The notes under the pieces: model-generated
The model's input: only the letters and a program-made list of their open reading frames with translations
Database searches by the model: none
Told to the model about the DNA's origin: nothing
Shown: positions 16,638 through 26,366 of the stretch, in pieces
Numbering within the stretch: position 1 is the stretch's first letter
Layout of the letters: each line of letters opens with the position of its first letter
Translations under genes and position numbers: made by a program
Assembly (NCBI GenBank): GCA_963704825.1
Contig: CAVPHV010000018.1
Coordinates: 186,001 to 250,000, forward strand
Reading direction: 5' to 3'
From: CAVPHV01 sp963704825
GTDB lineage: Bacteria; Actinomycetota; Acidimicrobiia; Spongiisociales; UBA5794
DNA: 64,000 nucleotides

Positions 16638-17380
16638 ACTGGCTTCGAACCGTGCGGGCCGAACTCCGCAAGCTGACCACCACGAAGATGCCGTTGGCTT
16701 TCCTCGTCGTGCTTGTCGTGATCGGCGCAACGACGGCCATCGCTGTGGCGTTTGGGACCGACATGGATGGCAGCAAGACCTTCATCTCCACTGCAGCAGA
16801 CCAGCAGTCGCTGATGGCTTTCGCTGGGAACGCCCTTGTGATTGCCGGGCTATTCGGCGCCATCGCCCTCGCCCGCGAATACGGTCACGGCACCGTCGTA
16901 CTCACCTTCCTGACCACACCCCGTCGCCCCCAAGCCGTCCTCGCGCAATACACGGCGACCTTCGTGGCCGGCAGCGTGCTCGGGCTCGTCGGTGCCGGCG
17001 TCAGCGCCGCTTCGGTGGCAGTGGGGCTCACGGCGACCGACTACGGGTTCATGGTGTCTGCCGCCGATCTGGCGCAGGTCCTCGCAGCATCGACTCTCGC
17101 GGGAGGCGTCGGCGCCGTGCTCGGCGCCGGGATTGGCGCTTTGGTCCGCAACACAGGTGGTGCGGTCACCGGCACCATCTTGGCGCTGGTCATCTTGCCG
17201 CCGCTTGCCGTGCAAATGGCCCGCGAAACCGCAACGTGGGTGCCCAGCACCCTCGCCAACGTTGTCTCCGGAATCGACACCGCGGCAGGCGTGGCAGCGG
17301 CGATCGCGGCCATGGCGCTGTGGGCCCTCGTCCCTGCCGCCATCGGCCTTGTTGCCGTCACCCGTCGCGACGTCGTCTGA
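16634..17380 (+). CDS. ABC-2 type transporter permease
   Basis: 248-residue integral membrane subunit with six hydrophobic segments (roughly 20-40, 60-78, 100-130, 140-165, 175-195 and 220-245), as expected for an ABC-2 half-transporter. The N terminus 'MNWLRTVRAELRKLTTTKMP' is the standard cytoplasmic opening of the NatB/BcrB-like group. The ATG at 16634 follows AGGAGG and overlaps the stop of the ATPase gene. It forms a complete exporter with that ATPase. Confidence 0.9.
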   Translation: MNWLRTVRAELRKLTTTKMPLAFLVVLVVIGATTAIAVAFGTDMDGSKTFISTAADQQSLMAFAGNALVIAGLFGAIALAREYGHGTVVLTFLTTPRRPQAVLAQYTATFVAGSVLGLVGAGVSAASVAVGLTATDYGFMVSAADLAQVLAASTLAGGVGAVLGAGIGALVRNTGGAVTGTILALVILPPLAVQMARETATWVPSTLANVVSGIDTAAGVAAAIAAMALWALVPAAIGLVAVTRRDVV

Positions 17381-17414
17381 GCAGTGAGCTGGAACCATGT
17401 CAACTGTCGAGTGC

Positions 17415-17463
17415 GTCCCCAGTTGCATCGCACAAAGTGCGACTTGCGATCAACTGGGGACGC
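17415..17463. repeat. 49-nt near-perfect inverted repeat
   Basis: Outer arms cgtccccagttg (17415-17426) and caactggggacg (17452-17463) are a perfect 12-bp inverted repeat. Inside is a second 6-bp stem (atcgca/tgcgat, 17428-17433 and 17446-17451) and a 4-bp mini-hairpin (gcacaaagtgc). It begins 35 bp after the permease stop. It could be the operon terminator, but no T-run follows; alternatively it is a protein-binding or recombination site, as the recombinase-domain gene begins 136 bp downstream. Confidence 0.7.
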
Positions 17464-17598
17464 CGTCGCGCGACCGGAGACGCCGATCGCCCCCGCAGGG
17501 TGTTGCTTCTCCGACCCCGTTCTCTCTGGTCACCACGGGGTCGTTGACCACCGTCGGTGCTGATGCGAGACTCGGCGTAGCAACGAACGGAGCATCGC

Positions 17599-18147
17599 GT
17601 GCGTGTGGTGGGGTACATTCGGGAATCCCCGGACCCACAAGAAGGCGAAGCCGGTTTTGCTCAGGCAGAACGGATTCGACGCTGGGTCAACGACAATGGC
17701 CATCGCCTCGTTGCCGTCTGCCAGGACGTGCGTGCCCTTGGCCACTCGCTTGGCCGCGAAGGCTTCCAGGCGCTCGTCGGGATCGTGGCCGCCGGTCAGG
17801 TCGACGCCGTCGTTGTCCCCTCGCTCGAGACGCTTTCGCCGGACAAGGTCATCCAGGAGGTCATGGTCTGGGACCTGCGGCGCCGGGACATCTCGGTGCT
17901 CAGCACCGCTGATGACGAACTGCCGCTCCTCAAGGATCCCTCTGCCGACCAGATCCGGATGCTGGTGCGCGACGTGCTCGCCAAGGCAGATCGCCACGAC
18001 GATCTGGTCGGAGCCATCGGCGCCACCGAAGGCGAAGCAGCCGGTCCCACCATCTTGCGTGTTGATGAGGCCTCCGACGTAATCGTGGAACTCATCCCGC
18101 CGACCCGGGCTTTCGACCCTGCGGATCGGGTCAGACCGGCGCGCTGA
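17599..18147 (+). CDS. Serine-recombinase N-terminal-domain protein, probably inactive
   Basis: 182-residue protein resembling only the catalytic domain of resolvase/invertase recombinases. The opening 'VVGYIRESPDPQEGEAGFAQ' matches the Y-x-R-x-S-x-x-x-Q signature, with the nucleophile Ser at residue 10, and 'QVDAVVVPSLETLSPD' occupies the place of the 'DRLaR' motif. That motif has lost its arginines, and no DNA-binding domain follows: the C terminus is an unrelated acidic/hydrophobic tail. It is therefore unlikely to recombine DNA and may be a regulatory relic. It starts at GTG 17599 and overlaps the convergent minus-strand gene by 17 bp. Confidence 0.6.
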   Translation: MRVVGYIRESPDPQEGEAGFAQAERIRRWVNDNGHRLVAVCQDVRALGHSLGREGFQALVGIVAAGQVDAVVVPSLETLSPDKVIQEVMVWDLRRRDISVLSTADDELPLLKDPSADQIRMLVRDVLAKADRHDDLVGAIGATEGEAAGPTILRVDEASDVIVELIPPTRAFDPADRVRPAR

Positions 18148-18952
18148 GCGCCCGCCAGGTCGCCCGCGCCACTCCAAACGCCCGGCCGCCGGCCACGACG
18201 GCCGAACCGGACCGCAGCGAACCGTCATCGATCTCGACGACAACCGTCACCACCGCAACGCCCTCTGCGTCGGCATCGAACACACCGATCAATCGGGGAC
18301 GCGCTGCATTGGCGGTCAATTCGGATACTGCGGCGACCACCGCGGCATCGAGGCCCTTCAAGGAATCACGCGCCGGGCGTTGCACGGCAACACCGTCGGT
18401 CCGGGTCACCGCCACGGTCAGTCCGCCGATGGCTTCCTCAACGGCCACGCTGCGCAGACCAACCCGGCTCGGATCGGGGGAAACGCCATCACGACTCGGT
18501 TCCGGTTCGAAGACACCGACCTCCGGGGCGGACGCAGCCGGCATCGTTTCCTCGTCGGCTGCTTCGACGGCTTCCTCCGTCGAAGCAGCCTCGTGCGCCG
18601 ACCCCGGTACGGCAACAACCAAGGTCTCTGGTGGTTCCTCGGGGTAGGGCATCGCCACAACGGGTGCCGAGACATTCGGCGGGGGCAGCGGAGCCATCGG
18701 AGCCTCCGGTTGGGTGGGAGGCAGCGGCGGCACCTCAGGGGCCACCGGAGGCGAGGTCATCTGGGAACGAAGGCCGTGCTCGGCGAGGACCTTGCGCACA
18801 TCCTCACCAACCCGAATCGGATCAGCGCCTGCCGAGAGACGTACTCGGACTCCCTCGGGCGCAATGACGCCGCCGTCAAAGTCGGCTCCATCAATGCCCG
18901 GGATCGCAAGCAGTTCTTCTTGCAGCGAGTCCGCCACCGGATCTCCCCTCAC
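18131..18952 (-). CDS. Proline-rich two-domain protein of unknown function
   Basis: 273-residue protein without a recognised family. The N-terminal 75 residues are a small alpha/beta domain ('LLAIPGIDGADFDGGVI', then 'GVRVRLSAGADPIRVGEDV', as found in ACT- or HMA-like folds). A Pro/Ala/Glu-rich disordered linker (about 75-165) leads to a second alpha/beta domain of about 105 residues with strands 'GGLTVAVTRTDGVAVQ' and 'RPRLIGVFDADAEGVAVVTV'. I place the start at GTG 18952, which overlaps the stop of the upstream gene (GTGA) and has AGGGG at -7; the ATG 33 bp upstream would overlap more. The upstream gene is co-transcribed. Confidence 0.6.
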   Translation of the reverse strand: MRGDPVADSLQEELLAIPGIDGADFDGGVIAPEGVRVRLSAGADPIRVGEDVRKVLAEHGLRSQMTSPPVAPEVPPLPPTQPEAPMAPLPPPNVSAPVVAMPYPEEPPETLVVAVPGSAHEAASTEEAVEAADEETMPAASAPEVGVFEPEPSRDGVSPDPSRVGLRSVAVEEAIGGLTVAVTRTDGVAVQRPARDSLKGLDAAVVAAVSELTANAARPRLIGVFDADAEGVAVVTVVVEIDDGSLRSGSAVVAGGRAFGVARATWRALSAPV

Positions 18953-19200
18953 TTGGCCCCTGAAGATCGTTGGCGCTTGCGCCATTCAAGATACGCCACC
19001 AGGTCGTCGGGATCAATCGCGCGGGCCGAGGAACCGTAGGCGGTCGCCACTCGCCAGCGCATGTAGGCCCGATTCGGAATTGGGAGGAACGGCGGGCGCC
19101 GCCACCAGCCATCTCGCGCCAACGCCGACGTTGCGCGCAACGCCTCGGGCCACAAGCGCGGTAGCCGCATGACCGCCCAGATCGCTCTCCAACCCACCAT
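18949..19200 (-). CDS. Small conserved-looking basic protein
   Basis: 83-residue protein of unknown function. It is rich in Trp and Arg: 'PRLWPEALRATSALARDGWW', then 'RRPPFLPIPNRAYMRWRVAT', then 'DPDDLVAYLEWRKRQ'. From memory, proteins with this W-R-R-P-P-F-L-P core are widespread in Actinobacteria but unnamed. The ATG at 19200 was chosen because upstream codons lose that character. It lies divergent from the MoxR operon with 120 bp between starts and is co-translated with the downstream gene by a 4-base overlap. Confidence 0.6.
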   Translation of the reverse strand: MVGWRAIWAVMRLPRLWPEALRATSALARDGWWRRPPFLPIPNRAYMRWRVATAYGSSARAIDPDDLVAYLEWRKRQRSSGAK

Positions 19201-19320
19201 GGGAACGGATCGTAATCGCAAACCGTTACACCAGAGATTCGCCGGTTCCATCACGACTGGGGAACGCAACCGCGCAAGGGTGAGTAACCTCGGCATTCGC
19301 CGCCGGAGGAAGGAGCAGGC

Positions 19321-20291
<971 letters not shown>

Positions 20292-20292
<1 letters not shown>

Positions 20293-21476
20293 TGCCGACG
20301 ATCCGGGGGTGGGCCGCGCTCGGTGCCGCGTTGGCGCTCGTGGTGCTCTGGATCGCCTTTGGAGAACAACTCCTCCTCGCCGCCGCTTCCTTCCTGCTGC
20401 TGGCTGTCGGCGTCGGGGTCATCCACGTCCGCCGCACCGTTCCCCGCGTCGCGGTGGAACGGCGCATCAGCCCCCCACAGGTGCACGACGGCGATCGGGC
20501 GATCGTCGAGATCGCGATGACGGGCCGCCGCCGTATCCGCCACGTCAATGTCGAAGACGTCGTCCACGGCTTGGGGGCGGCCGCCTTCACCGCCGACACA
20601 GTCGACACCGACGACCCCGTCGTCGCCCGCTACGAAGTGTTGTGCCGACCCCGGGGCGTCTACCGGGTGGGACCCGCCGCGGTATCGGTGCGCGACCCAC
20701 TGGCGATGGCCGAATCGGGTGGCACCGCCGGGCGAGCCGATCGTCTCGTGGTGTATCCCGCCGTCGAGGACCTCGCCGGTCTGCCCATCGTTCGAGGTCA
20801 GGACCCCACGGTGAACACCTCGCGGGCCAACTTCTCGCAGACCGGCGGCGAGGACTTCTTCACGCTGCGCGAATACCAGCAGGGTGACGACCTGCGCCGC
20901 GTCCACTGGCCGTCGTCGGCAAAACGTGACGAGCTGATGATCCGCCAGCTCGAGATGCCGTGGCAGTCACGAGCGCTGGTGCTGCTCGATCCCAGGGTCG
21001 GCAGCTACACCGGCGTCGAAGCCTTCGAGCACGCGGTGCGCGGGGCGGCGTCGGCAATGCGGCATCTCTTCCAATCCGGCTTCAGCCCGACACTGTGGAC
21101 CGGGGTTTCGGAGGGCACCACCGTCGCCTCGATCGAGGCCTACGCACACGGCATGGAGGAACTGGCAACCGTGCAGGCTGTCGACGACCTCGACCTGCGC
21201 AAGCTGATCGGCCGGATGCGGCGCTCCGGGTTGAGCGGCGGCGCCATGATCATGGTGACCGGTGCGCCCGACGAGTCGGACCTCGCCGTGTACCGCCTGC
21301 TGAGTCGGGACTATGTCAAAACGGTGGCCATGACGGTCGCACAGAAGGAGAATGAAGGCACACTGCAGTTGAGGAGAGCCGGCGCCATCACCGTGCTCTC
21401 CGCGGCGGGAGCGACATGGGCGCCGGCGTGGCGTGAGGCAATGGAGACGGCATGGTCTACCGCAACAGCTGGCTAG
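20292..21476 (+). CDS. DUF58 domain protein
   Basis: 394-residue protein with two adjacent N-terminal membrane helices (residues 5-40), a beta-rich region and a von Willebrand A-like DUF58 domain. The family signature is clear: 'FTLREYQQGDDLRRVHWPSS' followed by 'AKRDELMIRQLEMPWQSRAL'. DUF58 proteins are partners of MoxR ATPases. It sits between moxR and the transglutaminase gene, overlapping the latter by 25 bp, so the three are co-translated as one envelope-associated system. Confidence 0.94.
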
Positions 21477-23851
21477 CCGGCCTCGCCGGGCTGGCGTTTG
21501 CGTTCTTCATGATGAACCAACTGCTGCGCCCCACCCTCTCGGGCGTGCCATGGCAGTTTGTCGTCGCCGCCGGAATGATGCTCGGCATCATCATCACCTG
21601 GACCGCCGTCTCGTACCGGCTCAACAGCTGGCTCCTGATTGGCGCCAACCTGATCGCGATGACGATCACCGTCGTTCGGGTGGCCGCCCCCGAAACCACT
21701 GCGTTCTTCCTGCCGACGGCATCGAGTGTCGATCTGATCAGAGCCCAACTCGACCAGGCTGTCGCCATCGTCCAGAGCGGGATCGAGCCGGTCATCCCGG
21801 TGCCCGGCATTGTGATCCTGATCACCCTGGTCTTCTGGACGGCCGGCGCCCTGCTGGCGTGGGGTCTCCTCAGAGGGCACCCCTACGTTGCACTGGTCCC
21901 GCCGCTGGTTCTATCACTCCAGTTCGCCACGATGGACCGCGCCGGCACCGGCCTGGCCCGCACCGTGGTGTTCATCTTCCTCGTCGCCGGCATGATCCTC
22001 GCCATCACATCCGATGAACGCGACAGCACCGCGGGCCGGATGGCACCGCGGGGCGCATGGCCATCCACCCGCCCGAAGATGGGAGCGTCTGCCTCGGCCC
22101 TGCTCAGCGTGACACTCGTCGGCGCAGTGCTGGCCGTCGGCCTCTTCCAGAACCTGGTGCCCTACGACGGGGTGCTCGACTGGCGCCACCGGCGAGGATT
22201 AGGCGGCAACAACTTCGGCAGCGTGAGCTACAACCCGTTCATTTCGATCAAACAGACCCTGGTGTCGAACTCCGACACCCCCCTGTTCGTTGCGCAGATC
22301 GACGGCGACCTCGCCCCGAACGAGGTGTACTTCAGACTGCTCACCATGGAGAGCTACGACGGCGGACAGTTCTACGCCGACAGATTCGTTGCCCTGCCGC
22401 TGGATGAACGGCCCTGGGAGCAGGAGGGTCACACGTTTGCCGGAGAGACCAACTCGATCACGGCCGACATTTCGATCGCCTTCCTGAGCCAGGATTGGCT
22501 GCCTACTGCCTACTCCCCCACCGACCTCATCGCCGACGAGACTTTGTTCCGCAGCCTGTGGGTGCGACCGGTGGACGGTTCGATCATCCTCGACGGAGGC
22601 CTTTCCTACGAGGGAATGCGTTACGTAATCGCCGCCGAAGTGCCGGAACCCAACATCAACGTACTGGCGCTCGATGACACGGGACAACTCTCCCCGTCGT
22701 TCATCAAGGCCGTCGACGAGGGCGAAGAATTGCCGGATGCTATGGGCCTGGTCGCGGTCCCCGAGGCGCGTGAGGAGCCACCTGACGTCGACGTGTTCCT
22801 GGCACTACCCGAGGATCTCGATCTCGAGATCGCAGCCGAGGCGCGGCTGCGCACTGCGAACCTGGTCACCGATTTTGAGAAGGGACTCGCCCTCGAGTCG
22901 TGGTTCCACTCGGACGCCTTCGACTACTCGACGGACATCGAGCCCGGTCACGGCGCCACCGACCTCGCTGCCTGGCTGCTCGATCCCGAGAGTGCCAACT
23001 ACCACGTCGGCTACTGCGAGAACTTCGCCACGGCCATGGCCGTCATGGCACGCACCCTCGACATCCCCAGCCGAGTGGTTCTGGGGTTCACTCCGGGCGC
23101 CGCCGTTCCCGGCGAAACCAACCAGGTCGAGGTGAAGGATCGCAACGCCCACGCCTGGGTCGAGCTGTGGATGCCCACCCAGGGTTGGGTCCGTTTCGAC
23201 CCGACGCCCCGGGCCCAGCGCGACACGCCACAAACGTTCGAGGTGATCGAGGACGACCTCGGCTTCGATCTGACCGCCTACCTCGACGTGCCCGAACCCG
23301 CCGCCATCCAGCCGGTGGCACCGAACGGCACGCGCCAGGTCTTCCCGGACGAGATCGACCTCACCGGCGTGCCGGCCGGAGACCGCGGGACCGGCTCGGG
23401 CACCGGCTTCACTCTGCCGGGGTGGCTCACCACCGCCACGCCGTTCGTGATCATCGCCCTCATCCTGCTCGCCGGGATACCCCTGGTGAAGTGGTGGCAG
23501 CGCCGGCGCCGCATGAAGCGTCTCGAACAAGGAGACATTACGGCGGCGTGGGAGGACATCGTCACTCGCCTCAGCGACCTCGGCGAGACCGTCGACGGCA
23601 CGCTCACGCCGCAGGAGTTGGCGGCGGAGTTCGACCCCGCCATGGCGCCGCTGGCTACGGTGTACGGCCGGGCGCTCTATGGGCCGGCCGAGACCCTCAA
23701 CGCCGAACACCTGGAGACGGCGACTCGCTCTTTCGAGCGGACGACGGCCCGACTCGGAATCCGCTATTCGACGGTACGGCGAGTCGTGGCCTGGTACCGG
23801 CCGGGAACCCTGATGCCGGATTGGATGCGCAACCTGCGCACCAAGAAGTAG
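21452..23851 (+). CDS. Transglutaminase-like membrane protein (DUF3488/TgpA type)
   Basis: 799-residue protein of the TgpA type. Five or six transmembrane helices occupy residues 5-225, then a long exported region with a papain-like transglutaminase core, a single helix near 665-690 and a cytoplasmic DUF4129-like tail. The catalytic triad is visible: Cys522 ('HVGYCENFATAMAVMARTL'), His567 ('KDRNAHAWVELW') and the Asp in 'GWVRFDPTPRAQ'. With MoxR and DUF58 upstream it forms the common three-gene cluster thought to act on the cell envelope. Substrate is unknown. Confidence 0.94.
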   Translation: MVYRNSWLAGLAGLAFAFFMMNQLLRPTLSGVPWQFVVAAGMMLGIIITWTAVSYRLNSWLLIGANLIAMTITVVRVAAPETTAFFLPTASSVDLIRAQLDQAVAIVQSGIEPVIPVPGIVILITLVFWTAGALLAWGLLRGHPYVALVPPLVLSLQFATMDRAGTGLARTVVFIFLVAGMILAITSDERDSTAGRMAPRGAWPSTRPKMGASASALLSVTLVGAVLAVGLFQNLVPYDGVLDWRHRRGLGGNNFGSVSYNPFISIKQTLVSNSDTPLFVAQIDGDLAPNEVYFRLLTMESYDGGQFYADRFVALPLDERPWEQEGHTFAGETNSITADISIAFLSQDWLPTAYSPTDLIADETLFRSLWVRPVDGSIILDGGLSYEGMRYVIAAEVPEPNINVLALDDTGQLSPSFIKAVDEGEELPDAMGLVAVPEAREEPPDVDVFLALPEDLDLEIAAEARLRTANLVTDFEKGLALESWFHSDAFDYSTDIEPGHGATDLAAWLLDPESANYHVGYCENFATAMAVMARTLDIPSRVVLGFTPGAAVPGETNQVEVKDRNAHAWVELWMPTQGWVRFDPTPRAQRDTPQTFEVIEDDLGFDLTAYLDVPEPAAIQPVAPNGTRQVFPDEIDLTGVPAGDRGTGSGTGFTLPGWLTTATPFVIIALILLAGIPLVKWWQRRRRMKRLEQGDITAAWEDIVTRLSDLGETVDGTLTPQELAAEFDPAMAPLATVYGRALYGPAETLNAEHLETATRSFERTTARLGIRYSTVRRVVAWYRPGTLMPDWMRNLRTKK

Positions 23852-23913
23852 GACGGGTTTCCCGAGGCGATTCGTCGGTACGCCGACCCACGATCAATCG
23901 GCCGAGCGATCGC

Positions 23914-24414
23914 TCAGCCGCTGGCGGATTCTGCTTCCAAGATGACGTCGTCTTCGACCCGTCGCAGCATCTCGAGGAATTGCTCCCGATCGAGCTCGAA
24001 ACGGGTCACGTCGTCCTCGACGGCGCGGGCGATCTCGTTGATAGCGACGAAGAAGGCAAGCTGACCCTGCCGCAAGGCGTCGAGCAGTTCGTCTTCGTCC
24101 TGGGCCACCCGGAAGATCGTGTGGCCATCGGTGACCAGCCGCACCTCAGCGAGGTGGGTATCCATGTCGGCAGTGCGCCGCAGGTAGTCCCATGCTCGCC
24201 GCACTCGTTGCACGGACATCCCATTGTCGAGAAGGCTCTTGACGACGCGTAGCGCCACCAGATCGCGGAATGAATACAACCGCCGTCTTCCCGGACGACC
24301 GTCGGTGCTCTGGAGCGAAGGTTTGACCAGGTCTACCTTGTCCCAGTAGCGCAGCTGATGCGCCGTACACTTTGTCAGCTTCGAGGCTTGCTGCGCGGTA
24401 AACCCGTCCAACAC
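23914..24414 (-). CDS. MerR family transcriptional regulator
   Basis: 166-residue MerR-type regulator. The N-terminal winged helix-turn-helix reads 'FTAQQASKLTKCTAHQLRYW' then 'GRRRLYSFRDLVALRVVKSL', the expected R-Y-W and R-x-Y-x-x-x-D-L landmarks. The C-terminal half is a coiled dimerisation helix and a small domain without cysteines, so it is not a classical metal sensor. The start is GTG 24414. It lies alone, convergent with the transglutaminase operon and upstream-facing no obvious target. Confidence 0.88.
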   Translation of the reverse strand: MLDGFTAQQASKLTKCTAHQLRYWDKVDLVKPSLQSTDGRPGRRRLYSFRDLVALRVVKSLLDNGMSVQRVRRAWDYLRRTADMDTHLAEVRLVTDGHTIFRVAQDEDELLDALRQGQLAFFVAINEIARAVEDDVTRFELDREQFLEMLRRVEDDVILEAESASG

Positions 24415-24518
24415 GCTCCTCCCAACATCTCACGTGTGCCGCTGCCCTACTTAGGCGTTTCGGACACCGGCACACACCCAGCGTTCTTTTCTGTTCCCCT
24501 CACCTGAGGGCGGCCACT

Positions 24519-24860
24519 CTAGCCGTCGCGACGCCACCTCTGTCGGACGCGATCCATCCAGTTTTCCAGCGAGAAATCCCTGGTTGTGTCGGCCTTGCTC
24601 CGGCGCCGATTCATGACCAGATATCCGGCGGAAACCACCATCACCACAAAGCCGCCGATGGCGATCACGGTCGAGCTGGTGAAGAAGGCCAGCATTACCG
24701 AGACACCGACCACAAAGCCAACCACGGCAAGCCGCTGCCACTTACGCTTGACGGACTCAAGCGTGGTCTTGGCAACGGTTTGCGCGAGCTTTGGATCCTC
24801 TTGATAGAACTGCCGTTCTATTTCCTCGAGGATCTTCTGCTCTCGCTCGTTCAGCGGCAT
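24519..24860 (-). CDS. DUF3040 membrane protein
   Basis: 113-residue actinobacterial DUF3040 protein. The N terminus 'MPLNEREQKILEEIERQFYQ' with 'EDPKLAQTV' is the family hallmark, followed by two membrane helices (about 45-62 and 65-82) and a basic tail. The ATG at 24860 follows GGAGGGAGCGG. In many actinobacteria this family lies near mraZ/division genes or dinB; here it follows dinB on the same strand with a 91-bp gap. Function unknown. Confidence 0.93.
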   Translation of the reverse strand: MPLNEREQKILEEIERQFYQEDPKLAQTVAKTTLESVKRKWQRLAVVGFVVGVSVMLAFFTSSTVIAIGGFVVMVVSAGYLVMNRRRSKADTTRDFSLENWMDRVRQRWRRDG

Positions 24861-24951
24861 CGCCGCTCCCTCCGACGTCGTGGTTCGACGACGACAGTAT
24901 ACCCAGGAGACTCCGTATCCAACGGGGGTCTTCCTACCCTCGCTGTGCCCC

Positions 24952-26142
24952 TCACGTGCGGGTCTCATCCGATTCGGGAGGGTCGATGAGGCGAGCCGGT
25001 ACAACCGCATCATCGCCAAAACGGGCGCGCACCTGCTCGGCGGCTTCGGCGACGGCGTCACGAGCGGGATGCGACAGCGACAGTTGGCGCGGGTCGGTGC
25101 TCGCAACGAGTCCGGAGGCACCAACTCCGAGCAGACGCACGCCACGACCGGCGACGTCGACCCGCCCGAGCAGGTCTTGGACGACATCCCACAGATCGGG
25201 CGTGTGCTCGATCGGGACCTCAACGGTGTGGGACCGGGTGACAGTGGTGAAGTCGCCAAACCTGACCTTGAGGGTGACGGTCCTCCCGGCCAGTTCGGCG
25301 CGCCGCAGCCGCGCCGAGAGGCGGTCGCAGTGGCGCAGCAGCGCACGTTCGATGGCGGCGACCTCGAGAAGGTCGGTTTCGTAGGTGACCTCGACCGAGA
25401 TGGACTTGGCCTCTCCCTCCGGCTCCACGGACCGGTCGTCGTTGCCGTTGGCGAGTGCATGGAGGTGCCTCGCCAAGGACGGCCCGAGCCGATCCTCGAG
25501 CAGCCTGAGCGGGGCAGCCGCCACGTCACCCACCGTCGCGATGCGGAGGGCGTCGAGGGCGGCATAGGTGGCCTCTCCAACTCCCCAGAGACGACGCACC
25601 GGCAGCGGGTGAAGGAATTCGAGTTCCTCGCCGCGCTTGACCACCCACAGACCGTCGGGCTTGGCCTCCTCCGAGGCAAGCTTCGCCAGAAACTTGTTCG
25701 GTGCGATCCCGACCGAGGACGGAATCCCGACGTCGGCCCGGATCTTGGCTCGGATGGTCTCGCCGACGACAACCGCGGAGTCGTAGTGGCGCCACAGGCC
25801 GCCGACGTCGAGGAAGGCCTCATCAACCGACAGGCCCTCGACCAGCGGTGTGAAGCTGCGCAACACCTCGAACACCTGGCCGGATACCTCGCCGTAGCGG
25901 CCGTGGGTCGGCGCGATGTAACGGGCCCGGGGGCAGCGACGACGCGCCTCGACAATTGGCATCGCGGAATGAACGCCGTAGGCGCGAGCCTCGTAACTGC
26001 ATGCCGCGACCACGCCGCGGTTGCCCAGTCCGCCGACGATCACCGGCACGCCGCGCAGCGTTGGGTCGGTGAGGCGTTCCACTTCCACAAAGAACGCGTC
26101 CATGTCGACATGGAGGATCGGCTCCGGGAAGTGGTCGGCCAT
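24952..26142 (-). CDS. dinB: DNA polymerase IV (Y-family translesion polymerase)
   Basis: 396-residue Y-family polymerase that synthesises past damaged bases. The catalytic palm is intact: 'ILHVDMDAFFVEVERL' (first metal-binding Asp, steric-gate Phe) and 'VEGLSVDEAFLDVGGL' (second Asp-Glu pair). The fingers segment 'GVVAACSYEARAYGVHSAMP' and the thumb helix-hairpin-helix 'LWGVGEATYAALDALRI' are present, with a little-finger domain to about residue 350. The ATG at 26142 gives the usual DinB start. No C-terminal sliding-clamp motif stands out. Confidence 0.95.
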   Translation of the reverse strand: MADHFPEPILHVDMDAFFVEVERLTDPTLRGVPVIVGGLGNRGVVAACSYEARAYGVHSAMPIVEARRRCPRARYIAPTHGRYGEVSGQVFEVLRSFTPLVEGLSVDEAFLDVGGLWRHYDSAVVVGETIRAKIRADVGIPSSVGIAPNKFLAKLASEEAKPDGLWVVKRGEELEFLHPLPVRRLWGVGEATYAALDALRIATVGDVAAAPLRLLEDRLGPSLARHLHALANGNDDRSVEPEGEAKSISVEVTYETDLLEVAAIERALLRHCDRLSARLRRAELAGRTVTLKVRFGDFTTVTRSHTVEVPIEHTPDLWDVVQDLLGRVDVAGRGVRLLGVGASGLVASTDPRQLSLSHPARDAVAEAAEQVRARFGDDAVVPARLIDPPESDETRT

Positions 26143-26271
26143 GGGACCGAGAGTACCGGGTGCCGGACGACTGAGTGGTCGACAAAGGCACGGTCGAGGG
26201 GCGCTGGGTACCGGGTATCGGGTGCCGGCCATCCCCGATGGCGCAAGCTCTAAGAGATCGTTGGAACAAAT

Positions 26272-26355
26272 GCCAGCTTGGGCTTGACGCGACGTCCAGG
26301 ATCAGGCGTTTGCTCGTCGGCGCAATCCCGCACAGCGTTTGTCCAACACCCTCCT
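26272..26355 (+). repeat. 84-bp dispersed repeat, copy 1
   Basis: Matches 74 of 84 bases with a second copy at 28593-28676 in the same orientation. It ends 11 bp before the ATG of the histidine phosphatase gene. The right end (caacaccctcct) and the core (ttgacgcgacgtccagga) are identical in both. The conserved middle contains a short hairpin around ttgctcg(t/c)cggcgcaa. Nature unknown. Confidence 0.8.
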
Positions 26356-26366
26356 AGCCTTGTCCC

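Noticed and set aside
17599..18147. Recombinase-domain gene considered as evidence for a mobile element
   Set aside because: No transposase partner, attachment-site duplication or composition change was seen; the protein lacks key residues.
22900..24252. Plus-strand open frame of 450 residues overlapping the transglutaminase end and the MerR gene
   Set aside because: Runs in a different frame through two genes with clear motifs; Arg/Pro/His-rich shadow.
24880..26253. Plus-strand open frame of 457 residues
   Set aside because: Antisense of dinB, whose catalytic motifs are intact on the minus strand; composition is GC-shadow.
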